Source: Candidatus Epilinea brevis (GTDB taxonomy: Bacteria; Chloroflexota; Anaerolineae; Epilineales; Epilineaceae). Taken from it: 64,000 nucleotides of DNA. Shown piece by piece: positions 22,142 to 30,697 of this stretch. The stretch lies in the NCBI GenBank assembly GCA_016710785.1, contig JADJUE010000002.1, positions 1 to 64,000 on the forward strand. Direction: 5' to 3'. Numbering within the stretch: the stretch's first letter is position 1; the number at the start of each line of letters is the position of its first letter. The notes beneath the pieces were generated by a model. The model worked only from the letters and a program-made list of their open reading frames with translations. It was not told the origin of the DNA and did not search any database. The position numbers were made by a program, and so were the translations under genes.

Positions 22142-25100
22142 CTAGCGGCCACCGAGTCTGTAGGTCGCCAGCCCCTCGTCGGTCGGGGCAAAGACCCTGC
22201 CCGCGGTGGCGGCGATGAGCGAGCGGGAGAAGCCATACTCATTTGGCGCCAGCGCCGGCGCGGTGTCGGGAGCCAGCACGGTTTCATCGAGGAAGGCGAA
22301 CGTGCCGGGAACGACCGAGAATGCCTGGAGGTGGGTATCGTGGCGGCAGTAGGCCGTGTCGCCATCCCAGGCCAGGCGGAAGCAGCCGAGCGCCGCTTGA
22401 GGCAGCGCGGCCAGGCTGCGGCCAGGCTCTGGTGTTCTCATGCGCAGATCCGACAAGCTGTCCGTTTCGAGAGGCCGGTCGGGATTACTGAGGTCGAAAT
22501 GCCAGAGGCCTGCTGGTTTCCTGCCGCCGATGCTGACTGAGCCCATCAGCAGCTCATGCCCTCTCATGACCAGGTCGGTCCCGAGCAACTCAACGGTGAG
22601 TTCGGCACCCCGATCAGGTTCAATGCGATCGATGCTCGATCCACTTCGGAGGTCAAAGATCTCCAGTTCGCCTCCAAATCCCAAGGTGGTCGGAACATAC
22701 AGCCGACCGCCTCCAATGGCGATGGTAGGGTTGAAGCTCCGTTCGTCTCCGGAGAGGCCAAGCTGTGGTCCAAGCCGTGGGTTAGTTGGATCGCTGAAAT
22801 CAAAGCTCTGAACACCCTGGTTCCAGAGTTCTTCGCTCGCGACGATGCCAGGGTGGTGGAAGCTATAAACCCGATTCTCTTCGGTGGCCAGCGCTGTGAC
22901 GGAATGATCCAGGTCGATCTCGCCGAGCTTGCGGATGCGCACGGGGTCCGCCACGTCGAGCAGCGCGAGGCTCGGGCGGTCATCCGCGCCCAGGCTGGCG
23001 ACATACAGTCCCCGCGAGCCCAATGCCAGCGCGTCGATCCGCTTTCCGAGGGGCGAGCTGATCCCCATCAGCTCCAGATGGGGTCCGGATCGCGCGTCGA
23101 GGATGGCCACGGCGGATTCGTCGGCCGAACCGAGGTCCACCCCGACGTAAACGCGGCCACCTTCGGCGAGGAGGGCTCGGCCCTTGTCGAGCGGCCGAGC
23201 GGTCCAGGTTTCCAACCGCTCCAGCCGCCGTTCAGATAGGAGGGAAGGTGGGCGCGCCTGGTTACGAGGGATGATCGGCAAATACAGGCGCGCGACTTGC
23301 GAACGGTCGACCCGCGGGCCGAGCCGGTAGAAGATCAGGCCCGCATGGTCCAGCGCACCCACCAGCCCGCCAGCGACCTCGATGGTGCTGGCGGCCGTTG
23401 CGCTGGTCCATGGCTCTTCAGCCAGGCCCCACAACCCATCCATGGGGTCCTCGGGCGCGATCCATCCGCCAGAGACGGTGGCGGGATCGCGAACATCGAG
23501 GGCGTGGAGAAAGGCCTGGGAGTCCAAGGTCAAGAGCCACGGGCCCAAGGCGATGATCGTCTTGCCGTGGTCATGCACCCCGAACCTATAGCTCCTGCGC
23601 ATCTCGGAACGGTGCCGCAGATCCACGAATCCAATGCCGCGGAAGAACCATCCGTCCTTCACGACACCCCTCTCCACGATCCCTTCTTCCCACAACCTCG
23701 CTGGCCGCGGATGCTCCGGATCGCGGACATCGACGATCAAGAGGCCGCCATCCCGCAGCTGGCGCAGGACCGTGCCATCGCCCAGATCGAACAGGCCCGC
23801 CAGGTGGGCGTCGATCGCCCTGTCGCGGTGCGTATGCGCCGCCATGTCCAGTCGACCCAGGATGCGAGGCCGGCCCGGATCGCTGTCATCGGCCGTGACC
23901 AACTCGTCCTCCGACGCCACGACCAGGAGGTCCCGCCGCGGATCGGCGACGATGTGAGCGGATCGGTCCGCGGGGACGCCCTCCAATCGGCCGATGATCC
24001 GAGGCGAGTCACCCGCCGGGCTGATCAGATAAACATGGCCCAGGCTGAGGATGGCTAGGACCGTGCCGGCGTTGACCAGCTGCAGCACGGGTTGATTCCC
24101 GGGTAGGACAAGCTCACCCAGTGGCCTGGGCTGAGCGGGGTCCGAGACGTCGAAGGCCAGGATGCGGTTGGAGCCCAGGTCATCGCCCATCCGGCTGGCC
24201 AGCCAAAGGGTCCGGCCGCCGGTGAGGGCCATGCTCCGAAAGCGGCAGCCCGGAAGGTTCAAGCTCCCCAAGAGCGATCCTTGCGGCGCGGCAGGGTCCA
24301 GGACGGCCAGCCCCCCGGAACCCTCGCCGCAGAAGCGTCCCGCCAGCGCGTCCTTCAGCAGCGCCGGCCCGTCGACGGCGCCGTTGTAGAGTGCCAGGAC
24401 GTTTCCCGATCCCGAGGCCAAGGGCAGGATCGCCGAGATCCCGGAGGGCAGCTCGCCGACGGGCAGGTCCATTCGCTCGGCGAGCCGCGGCGCCGCCGGG
24501 TCGGTCAGGTCCACCTCCATCACCTGGCCCGAGGCGGTGCCCAGCCACGCTCGATCCGTGCTGACGGCGAGGCGTTGGACGGAAGAGGCGACGTCGAGGC
24601 TGCTCAGCGGGCGAAGCGGCTCCGGCCCGGAGATCGCCCAAAGGTTCAGGATCCCGCCCGGGCCGATGCCGATCAGGCGGTCGCCATCCAGGGCCAGGTC
24701 GCGGGCCCGAAACCCGTCGCGGCTCACGATCCGGGGCTCGCCGGCGACCGACAGGTCCAGGATCCAACCATGATCCGTGTCGTCGACGAGAAAGCCGACA
24801 TCCTTGGCCGCATGGATCACCAGGTGGCGGCCACCGACGTGGCCATCGCGGCCGGGGACAAGGCAAGCCACATGCCGGGGTCGAATCGGGTCGCTGAGGT
24901 CGAACTCTGACAGGCCCCCCTCCGACCGTGCGACGAAGAGGCGCCCGTCGTGGAGGGCGAGATCCTGGGCTGCTCCGGATTCGCAGCCACCCTGAAAGGT
25001 CCGTAATGTCGGCTCGCTCAGCAGTGTCAGCTCGGTAGGCCGGCTCAGGTCGAGGATGGCCACGCCCGCCCAGCCCATCGCCACGTATGCCCGCTCGCCC

Positions 25101-25435
25101 TGGATCACCACCGCCTGCACGGCTCCACCGAGAACCGGGCTGAGCCCGACCCAGCGGGGAGACTCGGGCTTGCTGAGGTCCACCACCAGGAGCCTGGGCC
25201 CCATTCCGACCAGGGCGAAATGTTCGCCAAAGGCGGCCAAATCCATGCTCAGTCCGCCCAGCTGGCCGACGAAGGTGGCAGGCGGGGAATTGGGCGTTTC
25301 CTGACCTCGAGCGGTCCCGGGAGCCTTTGACTCGGAGCTCAGCAGGATGGCGATGAAGACGGCGCCGAGCAGCAGGCGCGCGGCGATCTCCGAAACCCGG
25401 GCCTCAAGCTCGACGAGCATAGCGCGCATGTCCAT
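22142..25435 (-). CDS. Large secreted LVIVD-repeat beta-propeller protein
   Basis: 1097 residues. The start at 25435 follows GGGAGAGG. After a short charged helix and a single hydrophobic segment (L-L-L-G-A-V-F-I-A-I-L-L-S) come many LVIVD-type blades, with units such as V-A-I-L-D-L-S-R-P-T-E-L-T-L-L, L-L-V-V-D-L-S-K-P-E-S-P-R and F-D-V-S-D-P-A-Q-P-R-P-L-G-E. Two propellers are likely, joined around an internal R-L-Y-L-P-I-I-P-R segment that resembles the LYLPLLLR motif. LVIVD proteins are mostly uncharacterised surface proteins. A tandem paralogue once followed (21915-22112). Confidence 0.82.
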   Translation of the reverse strand: MDMRAMLVELEARVSEIAARLLLGAVFIAILLSSESKAPGTARGQETPNSPPATFVGQLGGLSMDLAAFGEHFALVGMGPRLLVVDLSKPESPRWVGLSPVLGGAVQAVVIQGERAYVAMGWAGVAILDLSRPTELTLLSEPTLRTFQGGCESGAAQDLALHDGRLFVARSEGGLSEFDLSDPIRPRHVACLVPGRDGHVGGRHLVIHAAKDVGFLVDDTDHGWILDLSVAGEPRIVSRDGFRARDLALDGDRLIGIGPGGILNLWAISGPEPLRPLSSLDVASSVQRLAVSTDRAWLGTASGQVMEVDLTDPAAPRLAERMDLPVGELPSGISAILPLASGSGNVLALYNGAVDGPALLKDALAGRFCGEGSGGLAVLDPAAPQGSLLGSLNLPGCRFRSMALTGGRTLWLASRMGDDLGSNRILAFDVSDPAQPRPLGELVLPGNQPVLQLVNAGTVLAILSLGHVYLISPAGDSPRIIGRLEGVPADRSAHIVADPRRDLLVVASEDELVTADDSDPGRPRILGRLDMAAHTHRDRAIDAHLAGLFDLGDGTVLRQLRDGGLLIVDVRDPEHPRPARLWEEGIVERGVVKDGWFFRGIGFVDLRHRSEMRRSYRFGVHDHGKTIIALGPWLLTLDSQAFLHALDVRDPATVSGGWIAPEDPMDGLWGLAEEPWTSATAASTIEVAGGLVGALDHAGLIFYRLGPRVDRSQVARLYLPIIPRNQARPPSLLSERRLERLETWTARPLDKGRALLAEGGRVYVGVDLGSADESAVAILDARSGPHLELMGISSPLGKRIDALALGSRGLYVASLGADDRPSLALLDVADPVRIRKLGEIDLDHSVTALATEENRVYSFHHPGIVASEELWNQGVQSFDFSDPTNPRLGPQLGLSGDERSFNPTIAIGGGRLYVPTTLGFGGELEIFDLRSGSSIDRIEPDRGAELTVELLGTDLVMRGHELLMGSVSIGGRKPAGLWHFDLSNPDRPLETDSLSDLRMRTPEPGRSLAALPQAALGCFRLAWDGDTAYCRHDTHLQAFSVVPGTFAFLDETVLAPDTAPALAPNEYGFSRSLIAATAGRVFAPTDEGLATYRLGGR

Positions 25436-25628
25436 GGCCACCTCTCCCAGCCCGCGGCTCAGGCTGGCTTCGCTCACCGGCCGATCGCGATGCACCCGCG
25501 TGTCATGGGAGCTTAGCAGAGATGAGTGGTGGATTGAAGGCTGCTCAGGACGATTCGGGTGGGCGGACGGCGCGGGGCGAAGGAATGACGGTATGGGATG
25601 CGGCCAGCCAGGCCACCGGACGGTGCGG

Positions 25629-25688
25629 GCGAAGCATTCGCGCGACGGGGATTGGACAAGCGGGAGGGTAGTTGGGCGAATGCTTAGC
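25629..25688. repeat. REP-like inverted repeat in a 320-base gene-free gap
   Basis: GCGAAGCATTCGC (25629-25641) and GCGAATGCTTAGC (25676-25688) are inverted copies (12 of 13) around a 34-base loop. The first arm is also nearly self-palindromic. The gap 25436-25755 otherwise holds only the TPR-gene promoter; no gene is seen in it. Similar GGGCGAATGCTTAGCCCCTAC sequences are known as dispersed repeats in several phyla. Confidence 0.6.
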
Positions 25689-25718
25689 CCCTACGATTCG
25701 GCGATTGGGGCAAGTGTC

Positions 25719-25746
25719 TTGGGTGTGTCTTGCCGCACCGTATACT
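25719..25746 (+). promoter_or_regulatory. Promoter of the TPR gene
   Basis: -35 TTGGGT (25719-25724), 16-base spacer, -10 TATACT (25741-25746). Transcription would begin near 25753, three bases before the ATG at 25756, so the mRNA would be essentially leaderless, as predicted for arsR. Confidence 0.5.
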
Positions 25747-25755
25747 TCGGCCACA

Positions 25756-26667
25756 ATGTACATTTCCCCGGACCGCGACGCCTCGCCTCCCCGCCCGCGG
25801 CGCGGCCGGCTGGCGCTGGGCGTGGCGGGCGGGGTGTTGGGGCTGGCGGTCTTCCTGGCCCTGCGGCCGGACCTGGCCCGCCTGCAGGCCGCCCGACTCT
25901 TCCCCTCACCCACGCCCACGGCCACGCCCAGCGCCTCCAAGCTGGCGGCCGCGGCGGCCACCGCCATGGCGATGGGCGACAGCGCGCGGGCGGCCGATAT
26001 GCTGGCCACCGCGGTGCGGGTGGAGCCGGAAGGGGTGGACGCGCGGCTGGCGCAGGCGCAGTTGCAGCTGCGCCAGCGCCGCTTCCAGGCGGCGGAGGCC
26101 AGCGCCAGGGAGGCCACTGCCCGGGATCCGGGGCGGGCCGAAGCTTATGCCCTGTTGTCTATTGCCCTGGATTGGCGGGGCCAAACGGCCGAGGCCTTGG
26201 CCGCCGCGCAGTCGGCGCTGGACCTGCGGCCGGACCTGGCGGCGGGCAAGGTCGCGCTGGCCGAGGCGAGGGCATCGGCGGGCGAGCTGGAGCTGGCCCG
26301 GGCGGCCGCCCAGGAGGCCTGCGGCACCTGCGCGAGATGGGTCGCGATGCGCGAGCCTGGCCCTGGGCGACGGGGCCGCCGGGGGGCGGGGCGGGCGCCG
26401 AGAAGGTGTGACGGCCGAGGCCGCGTGAGGGCGGCGGTAGGCCGGGCAAACAGGGCAAGCGCAGGGCAGCGACCGGCGGTCGGGAGACGGGCGGCGACGG
26501 GGATGGCGCTGACGGCCGGAGCGGCGGCTGGGAGGGCTTCCGGGGGCTGGACGGGTGACCAGAAGGGCACCGGAAGGGCTTGGGCGGGTGTGGAAGCCGG
26601 GCGGGAGCGGGCGGTGGGGCGGCCGGGCGGGTGGCGATCGCGTGGCACCGGCGCGGAGAGCGCTTGA
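25756..26667 (+). pseudogene. TPR-repeat membrane protein truncated by an IS91-like insertion
   Basis: The genuine part is about 187 residues: an Arg-rich start, one transmembrane helix (L-A-L-G-V-A-G-G-V-L-G-L-A-V-F-L-A-L), a P-T-P-T-A-T-P linker and TPR helices (A-D-M-L-A-T-A-V-R-V-E-P-E, A-E-A-S-A-R-E-A-T-A-R-D-P). At about 26318 the sequence switches to IS91-like copy D, and the frame happens to stay open through the transposase remnant to 26667. The C-terminal TPRs are lost and a basic, non-native tail of about 115 residues could be added. No downstream half was found. Confidence 0.7.
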
Positions 26668-26740
26668 CGCGGGGTGCGCGGGGGTCTATTCTGGCGGGCG
26701 TGGGATTGAAATTCCTATCTCCTGGGATTGAAATTCCTAT
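26318..26740 (+). mobile_element. IS91-like element remnant, copy D, left boundary of the island
   Basis: Matches copy A from the transposase codons C-G-T/L-R-H-L-R-E to the end, with a small internal deletion near 26490. The terminal motif GGGATTGAAATTCCTAT is present twice in tandem, at 26702-26718 and 26724-26740, separated by five bases. It carries the best promoter of the family (26664-26692) and faces the low-GC genes at 26763-28651. Confidence 0.75.
26664..26692 (+). promoter_or_regulatory. Outward promoter in IS91-like copy D
   Basis: -35 TTGACG (26664-26669), 17-base spacer, -10 TATTCT (26687-26692). Compared with copies A and C, each hexamer is closer to the sigma-70 consensus. It is well placed to drive the island genes. 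Confidence 0.6.
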
Positions 26741-26762
26741 CGCCAATTCCTATCGCCCGTTC

Positions 26763-26942
26763 ATGGCCATCTCGGTCGGGGACTACATCGATCCCATGCT
26801 TTGGTTTGAATCCCAGTCGCCGATGAAGTACCTCCGAGTCACCAGACTTGAACATGTGGTGGCGAACATCAAGTCGGCCGGGATCGTTCAGCATGTGATC
26901 AGGGTCTATACGACCGAGGTGGATGCGGACTCCGTCGGATGA
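26763..26942 (+). CDS. Small unknown protein or gene fragment next to copy D
   Basis: A 59-codon frame from the ATG at 26763 directly after the element end, with balanced amino-acid use (Y-I-D-P-M-L-W-F-E-S-Q-S-P-M-K-Y-L-R-V) unlike the element-derived frames. There is no clear ribosome site and no family is recognised. It may be the tail of a gene removed by the element. Confidence 0.3.
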   Translation: MAISVGDYIDPMLWFESQSPMKYLRVTRLEHVVANIKSAGIVQHVIRVYTTEVDADSVG

Positions 26943-27017
26943 GGTGATGCCCGTGGTCGGTCTGGGAGGTTTGGGGCCGCAATCCGGATAAATTCAACAC
27001 CTTACGGAGATGACGGA

Positions 27018-28022
27018 GTGGCAGACGAAAATGGCGTCGACGATAGCACTAAAGCCGAATTCGAACATCTCAATGAAATCTACTACTCAGGGGAATGTCC
27101 GAGCAACCACCTCTTTGCTCGATGGCGCGAAATTGCGTTTGCAATCTATGAGCCCGAGAAGCTCGCAGCCCTGTCAATGGACTATCACGCGAAGGGAACG
27201 CATATCATCATTGCCGGACACGACCACCTCGATGACGATGACCGATTAAGGATCTCGCGCGAGGCCTGCGTAAACTTGACCGTCTTGTTTCATCAGGCAG
27301 CAGAAACTCTGCTCGAATGTACCTTGCGCACTCCCAGCCATCGCTATGCCCATGGGAAGAAATCGCAGGGGCTCAGAGACTATGGGACCTTCAAGAGCCT
27401 GATAGAGAAGAGGTTCACACCAAACGGGGATGATAAGGAGGAGGAGCTCGCCTCGATCTTGAGGGCATTTCTCGGGCCCAGCAACTTGGAGACAATGGAC
27501 ATTGGGAAAGACGAACGGGCGTTAACACGCGAAGCTTTAGAAAACATCTATGACATTCTATCTCTATTTGCAAAGCAATTCCTGGAAGAGGCCCCTTTCT
27601 ATAATGCAATAAAGCACGGTATGGCCGTGCTTTCCGCCGAGCCATTCATGTATGTAAATGGATTCGTGTTTGGAAGCGGCCCAGGATTGACTTGTCTACA
27701 TTACGAACGAGTCACATTGGATGACGGAACCAAAGCCCAGCGGCTGGATCGCCGAACAATGTGGATTGACGCTGACTGCTATTTGGCTCTGGTGAAGATC
27801 GCACATGACCTAATCGAACGGTTATGGGACGTCGCCCGAGCCAGATACATCGGAGCAGACTGGACGCCCGGTTTGCCGATCTTCCCGCCAATTCACGAAC
27901 TACTTCTCGGGATCATGAGAGAGAACGGCAAGAAGGTAGTCTTGCAAAGGACGTCACAGCCGACTGGAATCATCCGAAAACGAAATCTTAGTTGGCGAAA
28001 ACCCAGATCCGCAGGGAAGTAG
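27018..28022 (+). CDS. Unknown 334-residue soluble protein of the low-GC island
   Basis: Starts at a GTG with GGAG nine bases upstream. No signal peptide or membrane segment is seen. It is predicted mainly alpha-helical (A-E-F-E-H-L-N-E-I-Y, E-N-I-Y-D-I-L-S-L-F-A-K-Q-F-L-E), with a basic C-terminus. Codon use and base composition are clearly less GC-rich than the chromosomal genes around it, a sign of recent transfer. I do not recognise a family. It is followed after 41 bases by an Imm21-like gene on the same strand, so a defence or inter-bacterial competition role is possible but unproven. Confidence 0.7.
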   Translation: MADENGVDDSTKAEFEHLNEIYYSGECPSNHLFARWREIAFAIYEPEKLAALSMDYHAKGTHIIIAGHDHLDDDDRLRISREACVNLTVLFHQAAETLLECTLRTPSHRYAHGKKSQGLRDYGTFKSLIEKRFTPNGDDKEEELASILRAFLGPSNLETMDIGKDERALTREALENIYDILSLFAKQFLEEAPFYNAIKHGMAVLSAEPFMYVNGFVFGSGPGLTCLHYERVTLDDGTKAQRLDRRTMWIDADCYLALVKIAHDLIERLWDVARARYIGADWTPGLPIFPPIHELLLGIMRENGKKVVLQRTSQPTGIIRKRNLSWRKPRSAGK

Positions 28023-28063
28023 ACAGCCTCTCCATTCGCCCCTGAGCTGATCGTTGAGCCACC

Positions 28064-28651
28064 ATGACTGACGACCATCAACCACCGACATCTGGGACAC
28101 TGCTACAACCGCATGGCAATTTGACATGGCTTGATACCGATGCCGGCGCAAGCATGCTGCTGCCAATACGACTCCTGCCTCACTGGTCAGGGTCGTTACC
28201 GCCGAGGGACGGACGGGTGATTGAGGCGACATTCCGTTGGCAACCGGGGCAACCCGCCACCGACTACGACCGTGCGTGCGACGTCAACGGATCCGCAGGA
28301 CTTCTCATCGTCGGCGATGGCCTTGCAATTGTGCTGGGAAACGAGGGGCCGGTGACCTGGCAACCGTTGGAGACCGGGGGACTATTGCTCGCCCAACTAT
28401 ACACCACCGAAACCGGAGATCTTCCCGAGGAACTGCCCAAACTCCCCGACGACCTATCATGGGGGCTTGTCGGGGTTTTCGCGACCGACGGGTCGCCGCT
28501 CCGCGTGTTCGACTCGACAGAGGCTGGCGACCAAGATCCCGTTTTTCCATCCATCCCGGTGCAGCTTGCCGCCGGAAACTATGCCGTTGAGAGCACGAGA
28601 CTTGATGACCCGCAAATGGAGGTCTGGCTTGTCCGGCTCCGGCCAATCTGA
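28064..28651 (+). CDS. Imm21-like immunity protein
   Basis: 195 residues with the pattern I remember for the Imm21 family of polymorphic-toxin immunity proteins: L-L-P-H-W-S-G near the start, V-I-E-A-T-F-R-W, A-T-D-Y-D-R-A-C-D-V-N-G, then V-G-D-G-L-A-I-V-L-G-N-E and a final L-A-A-G-N-Y-A-V-E-S-T-R strand. Such proteins bind and block a toxin domain delivered by a neighbouring cell. No matching polymorphic toxin is in the window, so it may be an orphan immunity gene. The low-GC setting fits horizontal transfer. Confidence 0.6.
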   Translation: MTDDHQPPTSGTLLQPHGNLTWLDTDAGASMLLPIRLLPHWSGSLPPRDGRVIEATFRWQPGQPATDYDRACDVNGSAGLLIVGDGLAIVLGNEGPVTWQPLETGGLLLAQLYTTETGDLPEELPKLPDDLSWGLVGVFATDGSPLRVFDSTEAGDQDPVFPSIPVQLAAGNYAVESTRLDDPQMEVWLVRLRPI

Positions 28652-28673
28652 GGAAGCATGAACAGGTCCGGCG

Positions 28674-30010
28674 CCTGACGGCGTGACAGAACGTTTGAGC
28701 GAGAGGCAGCAGGAGGAGTTAGAAGGGTAGCTTCATGGGGTCAGCAGCCAGCAGGTATGGCGGCTGGAATCCAGGTATAGCCACCGCAGATGGGGAAGGG
28801 AATACCGTAGGCAGTGACCGGATCGGGATCTGGCCGGGATGGGAGGCAGAGTTTTAGTCGCAGGCGGCGACCTTGACTGAGGAGGCGCTGGATACTGCGG
28901 CAGCCGAGCTGGAAGTAGCTCAGACCGCGGGCATCGTGAGGGTCGAGTTCCTGGCGACGACCGGCGTCGGCGAGGAGGGTTCCCTCGGTGACGACGTACA
29001 GGGTAGCAACGGCCATCACCAGGCAGAGACGCTCGACCTGGTAGGGCCGGGTAAGGGGACTGTCCTCCCAGTTCCAGCCACCGGATTTGTCGTCCTTGAA
29101 ACCGGCCTCGATCTGCATGCGGCAACTGTAATCAGCCATCGCCATGCATCCATATGGGTGGTCACAGGCCAGATACCATGGCTCCTTGGCGGGTTCCGGA
29201 GCGAAGGCAAGGTGAATGTGAAGAGGACCGACTGGGCGCCGTTGATCATCCAGGATCCTTACATCGGGGAGCTGGAGGATCGACTGCCGTTCGGGCCTCC
29301 AGGAGTCCAGGCGGCGCCGACTGCCATCAGGCAAGATGACGGTGCTGTCGCCCTTGAGCCGCAGTACGTAGTGCCAGCCGGCCTGCTGGCACCAGCGGAT
29401 CAGCTTGCGATGACCAAAGCCCCGATCCCCCAGCAACGTGACCGTGCAGCCCCGAGGCAGAAGCTGGCGACCGCGCTCCAAGACCATCACATACCAGTCA
29501 AAGCGGACGCTGTGGCTCCGGGTATCGAAGGTCTTCCAGCACAGCGGAATGGTTCGCCCCCTGAAGCACAAGGCCAGTCGCACCACGACGCAGGCCCCAT
29601 TCGGACTGGTCCCATCGATCGCAAGCCTCACGTCCCTACCTTCCCAACCGCTCAGCGCCAGCGCGAGGAAGGGCCGATAGTAGGCGTCCACGTCGACCAG
29701 GTCGCTGCACACCCAGCGATACAGCCGTCGGAGCTTGCTCTGGGCCTTGGCTCGGCCCTCGACCACCGTCAGCCATTGGCTCAGCAGCGGCGTGCAGAGC
29801 ATCAGCATCGCCGTCACCCCCCAGGCAAACACCCGTTGGCGCCGAACGTCCTCTTGCGGGTTGGCTTGGCGCACGACGCCCAAGATCGTAGAATGCGCTT
29901 GCAGGCTGGTGGACATCGCGGAACCTCCCGTGGCTGGTGTCAAGAGCTTTCCACACATGTTCTCCGCGATGTCCGCCAGCCTGGCTCAAACGTTCTGTCA
30001 CGCCGTCAGG
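28674..30010 (-). mobile_element. IS4-family insertion sequence, 1337 bp, intact
   Basis: Bounded by perfect 27-base inverted repeats: 28674-28700 and its reverse complement 29984-30010, beginning CCTGACGGCGTGACAG. One full-length transposase gene occupies most of the element on the minus strand. No target-site duplication is evident on comparing the flanks, which suggests a rearrangement after insertion or an unusual duplication. The right end supplies the stop codon of the gene at 30006-30674. Confidence 0.85.
28741..29916 (-). CDS. IS4-family DDE transposase
   Basis: 391 residues from the ATG at 29916 (GGGAGG seven bases upstream); normal length for IS4. The acidic triad is visible: D in R-L-A-I-D-G-T-S, D in V-T-L-L-G-D-R-G-F-G, and E in M-Q-I-E-A-G-F-K-D-D-K-S-G-G-W, the last part of the C1/YREK-type region. 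The protein catalyses excision and integration of the element. No frameshift or stop is seen, so the element may still be active. Confidence 0.88.
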   Translation of the reverse strand: MSTSLQAHSTILGVVRQANPQEDVRRQRVFAWGVTAMLMLCTPLLSQWLTVVEGRAKAQSKLRRLYRWVCSDLVDVDAYYRPFLALALSGWEGRDVRLAIDGTSPNGACVVVRLALCFRGRTIPLCWKTFDTRSHSVRFDWYVMVLERGRQLLPRGCTVTLLGDRGFGHRKLIRWCQQAGWHYVLRLKGDSTVILPDGSRRRLDSWRPERQSILQLPDVRILDDQRRPVGPLHIHLAFAPEPAKEPWYLACDHPYGCMAMADYSCRMQIEAGFKDDKSGGWNWEDSPLTRPYQVERLCLVMAVATLYVVTEGTLLADAGRRQELDPHDARGLSYFQLGCRSIQRLLSQGRRLRLKLCLPSRPDPDPVTAYGIPFPICGGYTWIPAAIPAGC

Positions 30011-30674
30011 GGGTTGGTGTCAAGATTGGCAGGGCCTCTGACGGGAGAGAGACGAAGTATGACCAATCTCGCGCCGACGGAGACACCACCCCTCGCCCCG
30101 CTTCGAAGCCTCCATCTGCCTCTAGACCAACCCAAACACCGTCGATTGTATCCTGGTTCACATTCTCGAACCCCTCAAGCCCGATGCTTTGTCGGAGTAG
30201 ACTTGGAGCGAGAAGGATCACTAACCAGACTGGCGCATCATTGAAAGTCGCCGAATCAAAGTCCCCAAGCAACTCGTCATTAGCCAGGATCTCGGGGATC
30301 TTGGATTTCTTGACGAGGCGAACTTCTAACTGTGTGGGCACGATGTTCCTCATCAACCCCCGTACAATTGACTCGGCCTGCGCTGCAGTTGTAATCATTA
30401 GGGGGTATTCTGATACTGAATGGATTGCAAGCAGAGGCGCCGTATCTGGCGTGAATACCGCCTCGGCAGTTGCTGACCACGCTGCGGCAGCTTTGCTTGA
30501 CTGGTCTTGGTAGCGCTTCAACTCACGAATTCCCGGCGGATACTGAGTGCCACCCGATTGGCCGGACTGCGCGACAGGTTCAGTGACTTGGGCAATGCGA
30601 CGAGTATTGATCAGAACAGCAATTGACCCCGTTACCAGGACCAGGACTCCTAGCATCAGTCGCTTGCGGTACAT
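30006..30674 (-). CDS. Membrane-anchored unknown protein, C-terminus removed by the IS4 insertion
   Basis: 222 codons. It starts M-Y-R-K-R with one hydrophobic helix (L-G-V-L-V-L-V-T-G-S-I-A-V-L-I) and continues as a soluble domain of unknown family. It ends L-P-I-L-T-P-T-P and stops at a TGA that belongs to the IS inverted repeat. The T-P-T-P ending is the beginning of the linker seen before C-terminal modules of other surface proteins here, so the linker and anything beyond are missing. AGGAGG precedes the ATG, and the promoter is supplied by IS91-like copy E. Confidence 0.6.
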   Translation of the reverse strand: MYRKRLMLGVLVLVTGSIAVLINTRRIAQVTEPVAQSGQSGGTQYPPGIRELKRYQDQSSKAAAAWSATAEAVFTPDTAPLLAIHSVSEYPLMITTAAQAESIVRGLMRNIVPTQLEVRLVKKSKIPEILANDELLGDFDSATFNDAPVWLVILLAPSLLRQSIGLEGFENVNQDTIDGVWVGLEADGGFEAGRGVVSPSARDWSYFVSLPSEALPILTPTP

Positions 30675-30697
30675 TCGAAACGCCTCCTACGAGGGGG

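Noticed and set aside
26702..26740. Two copies of GGGATTGAAATTCCTAT resembling part of a CRISPR repeat
   Set aside because: The copies are five bases apart, no spacer-repeat series follows, no cas genes are near, and the same motif marks the ends of the IS91-like copies elsewhere. It is better explained as an element terminus.
28674..28700. Target-site duplication around the IS4 element
   Set aside because: Comparing the 9-12 bases outside each inverted repeat shows no direct repeat.
28873..30513. Plus-strand open frame of 546 codons across the IS4 element
   Set aside because: It crosses the IS boundary and is antisense to a complete DDE transposase with its own ribosome site.
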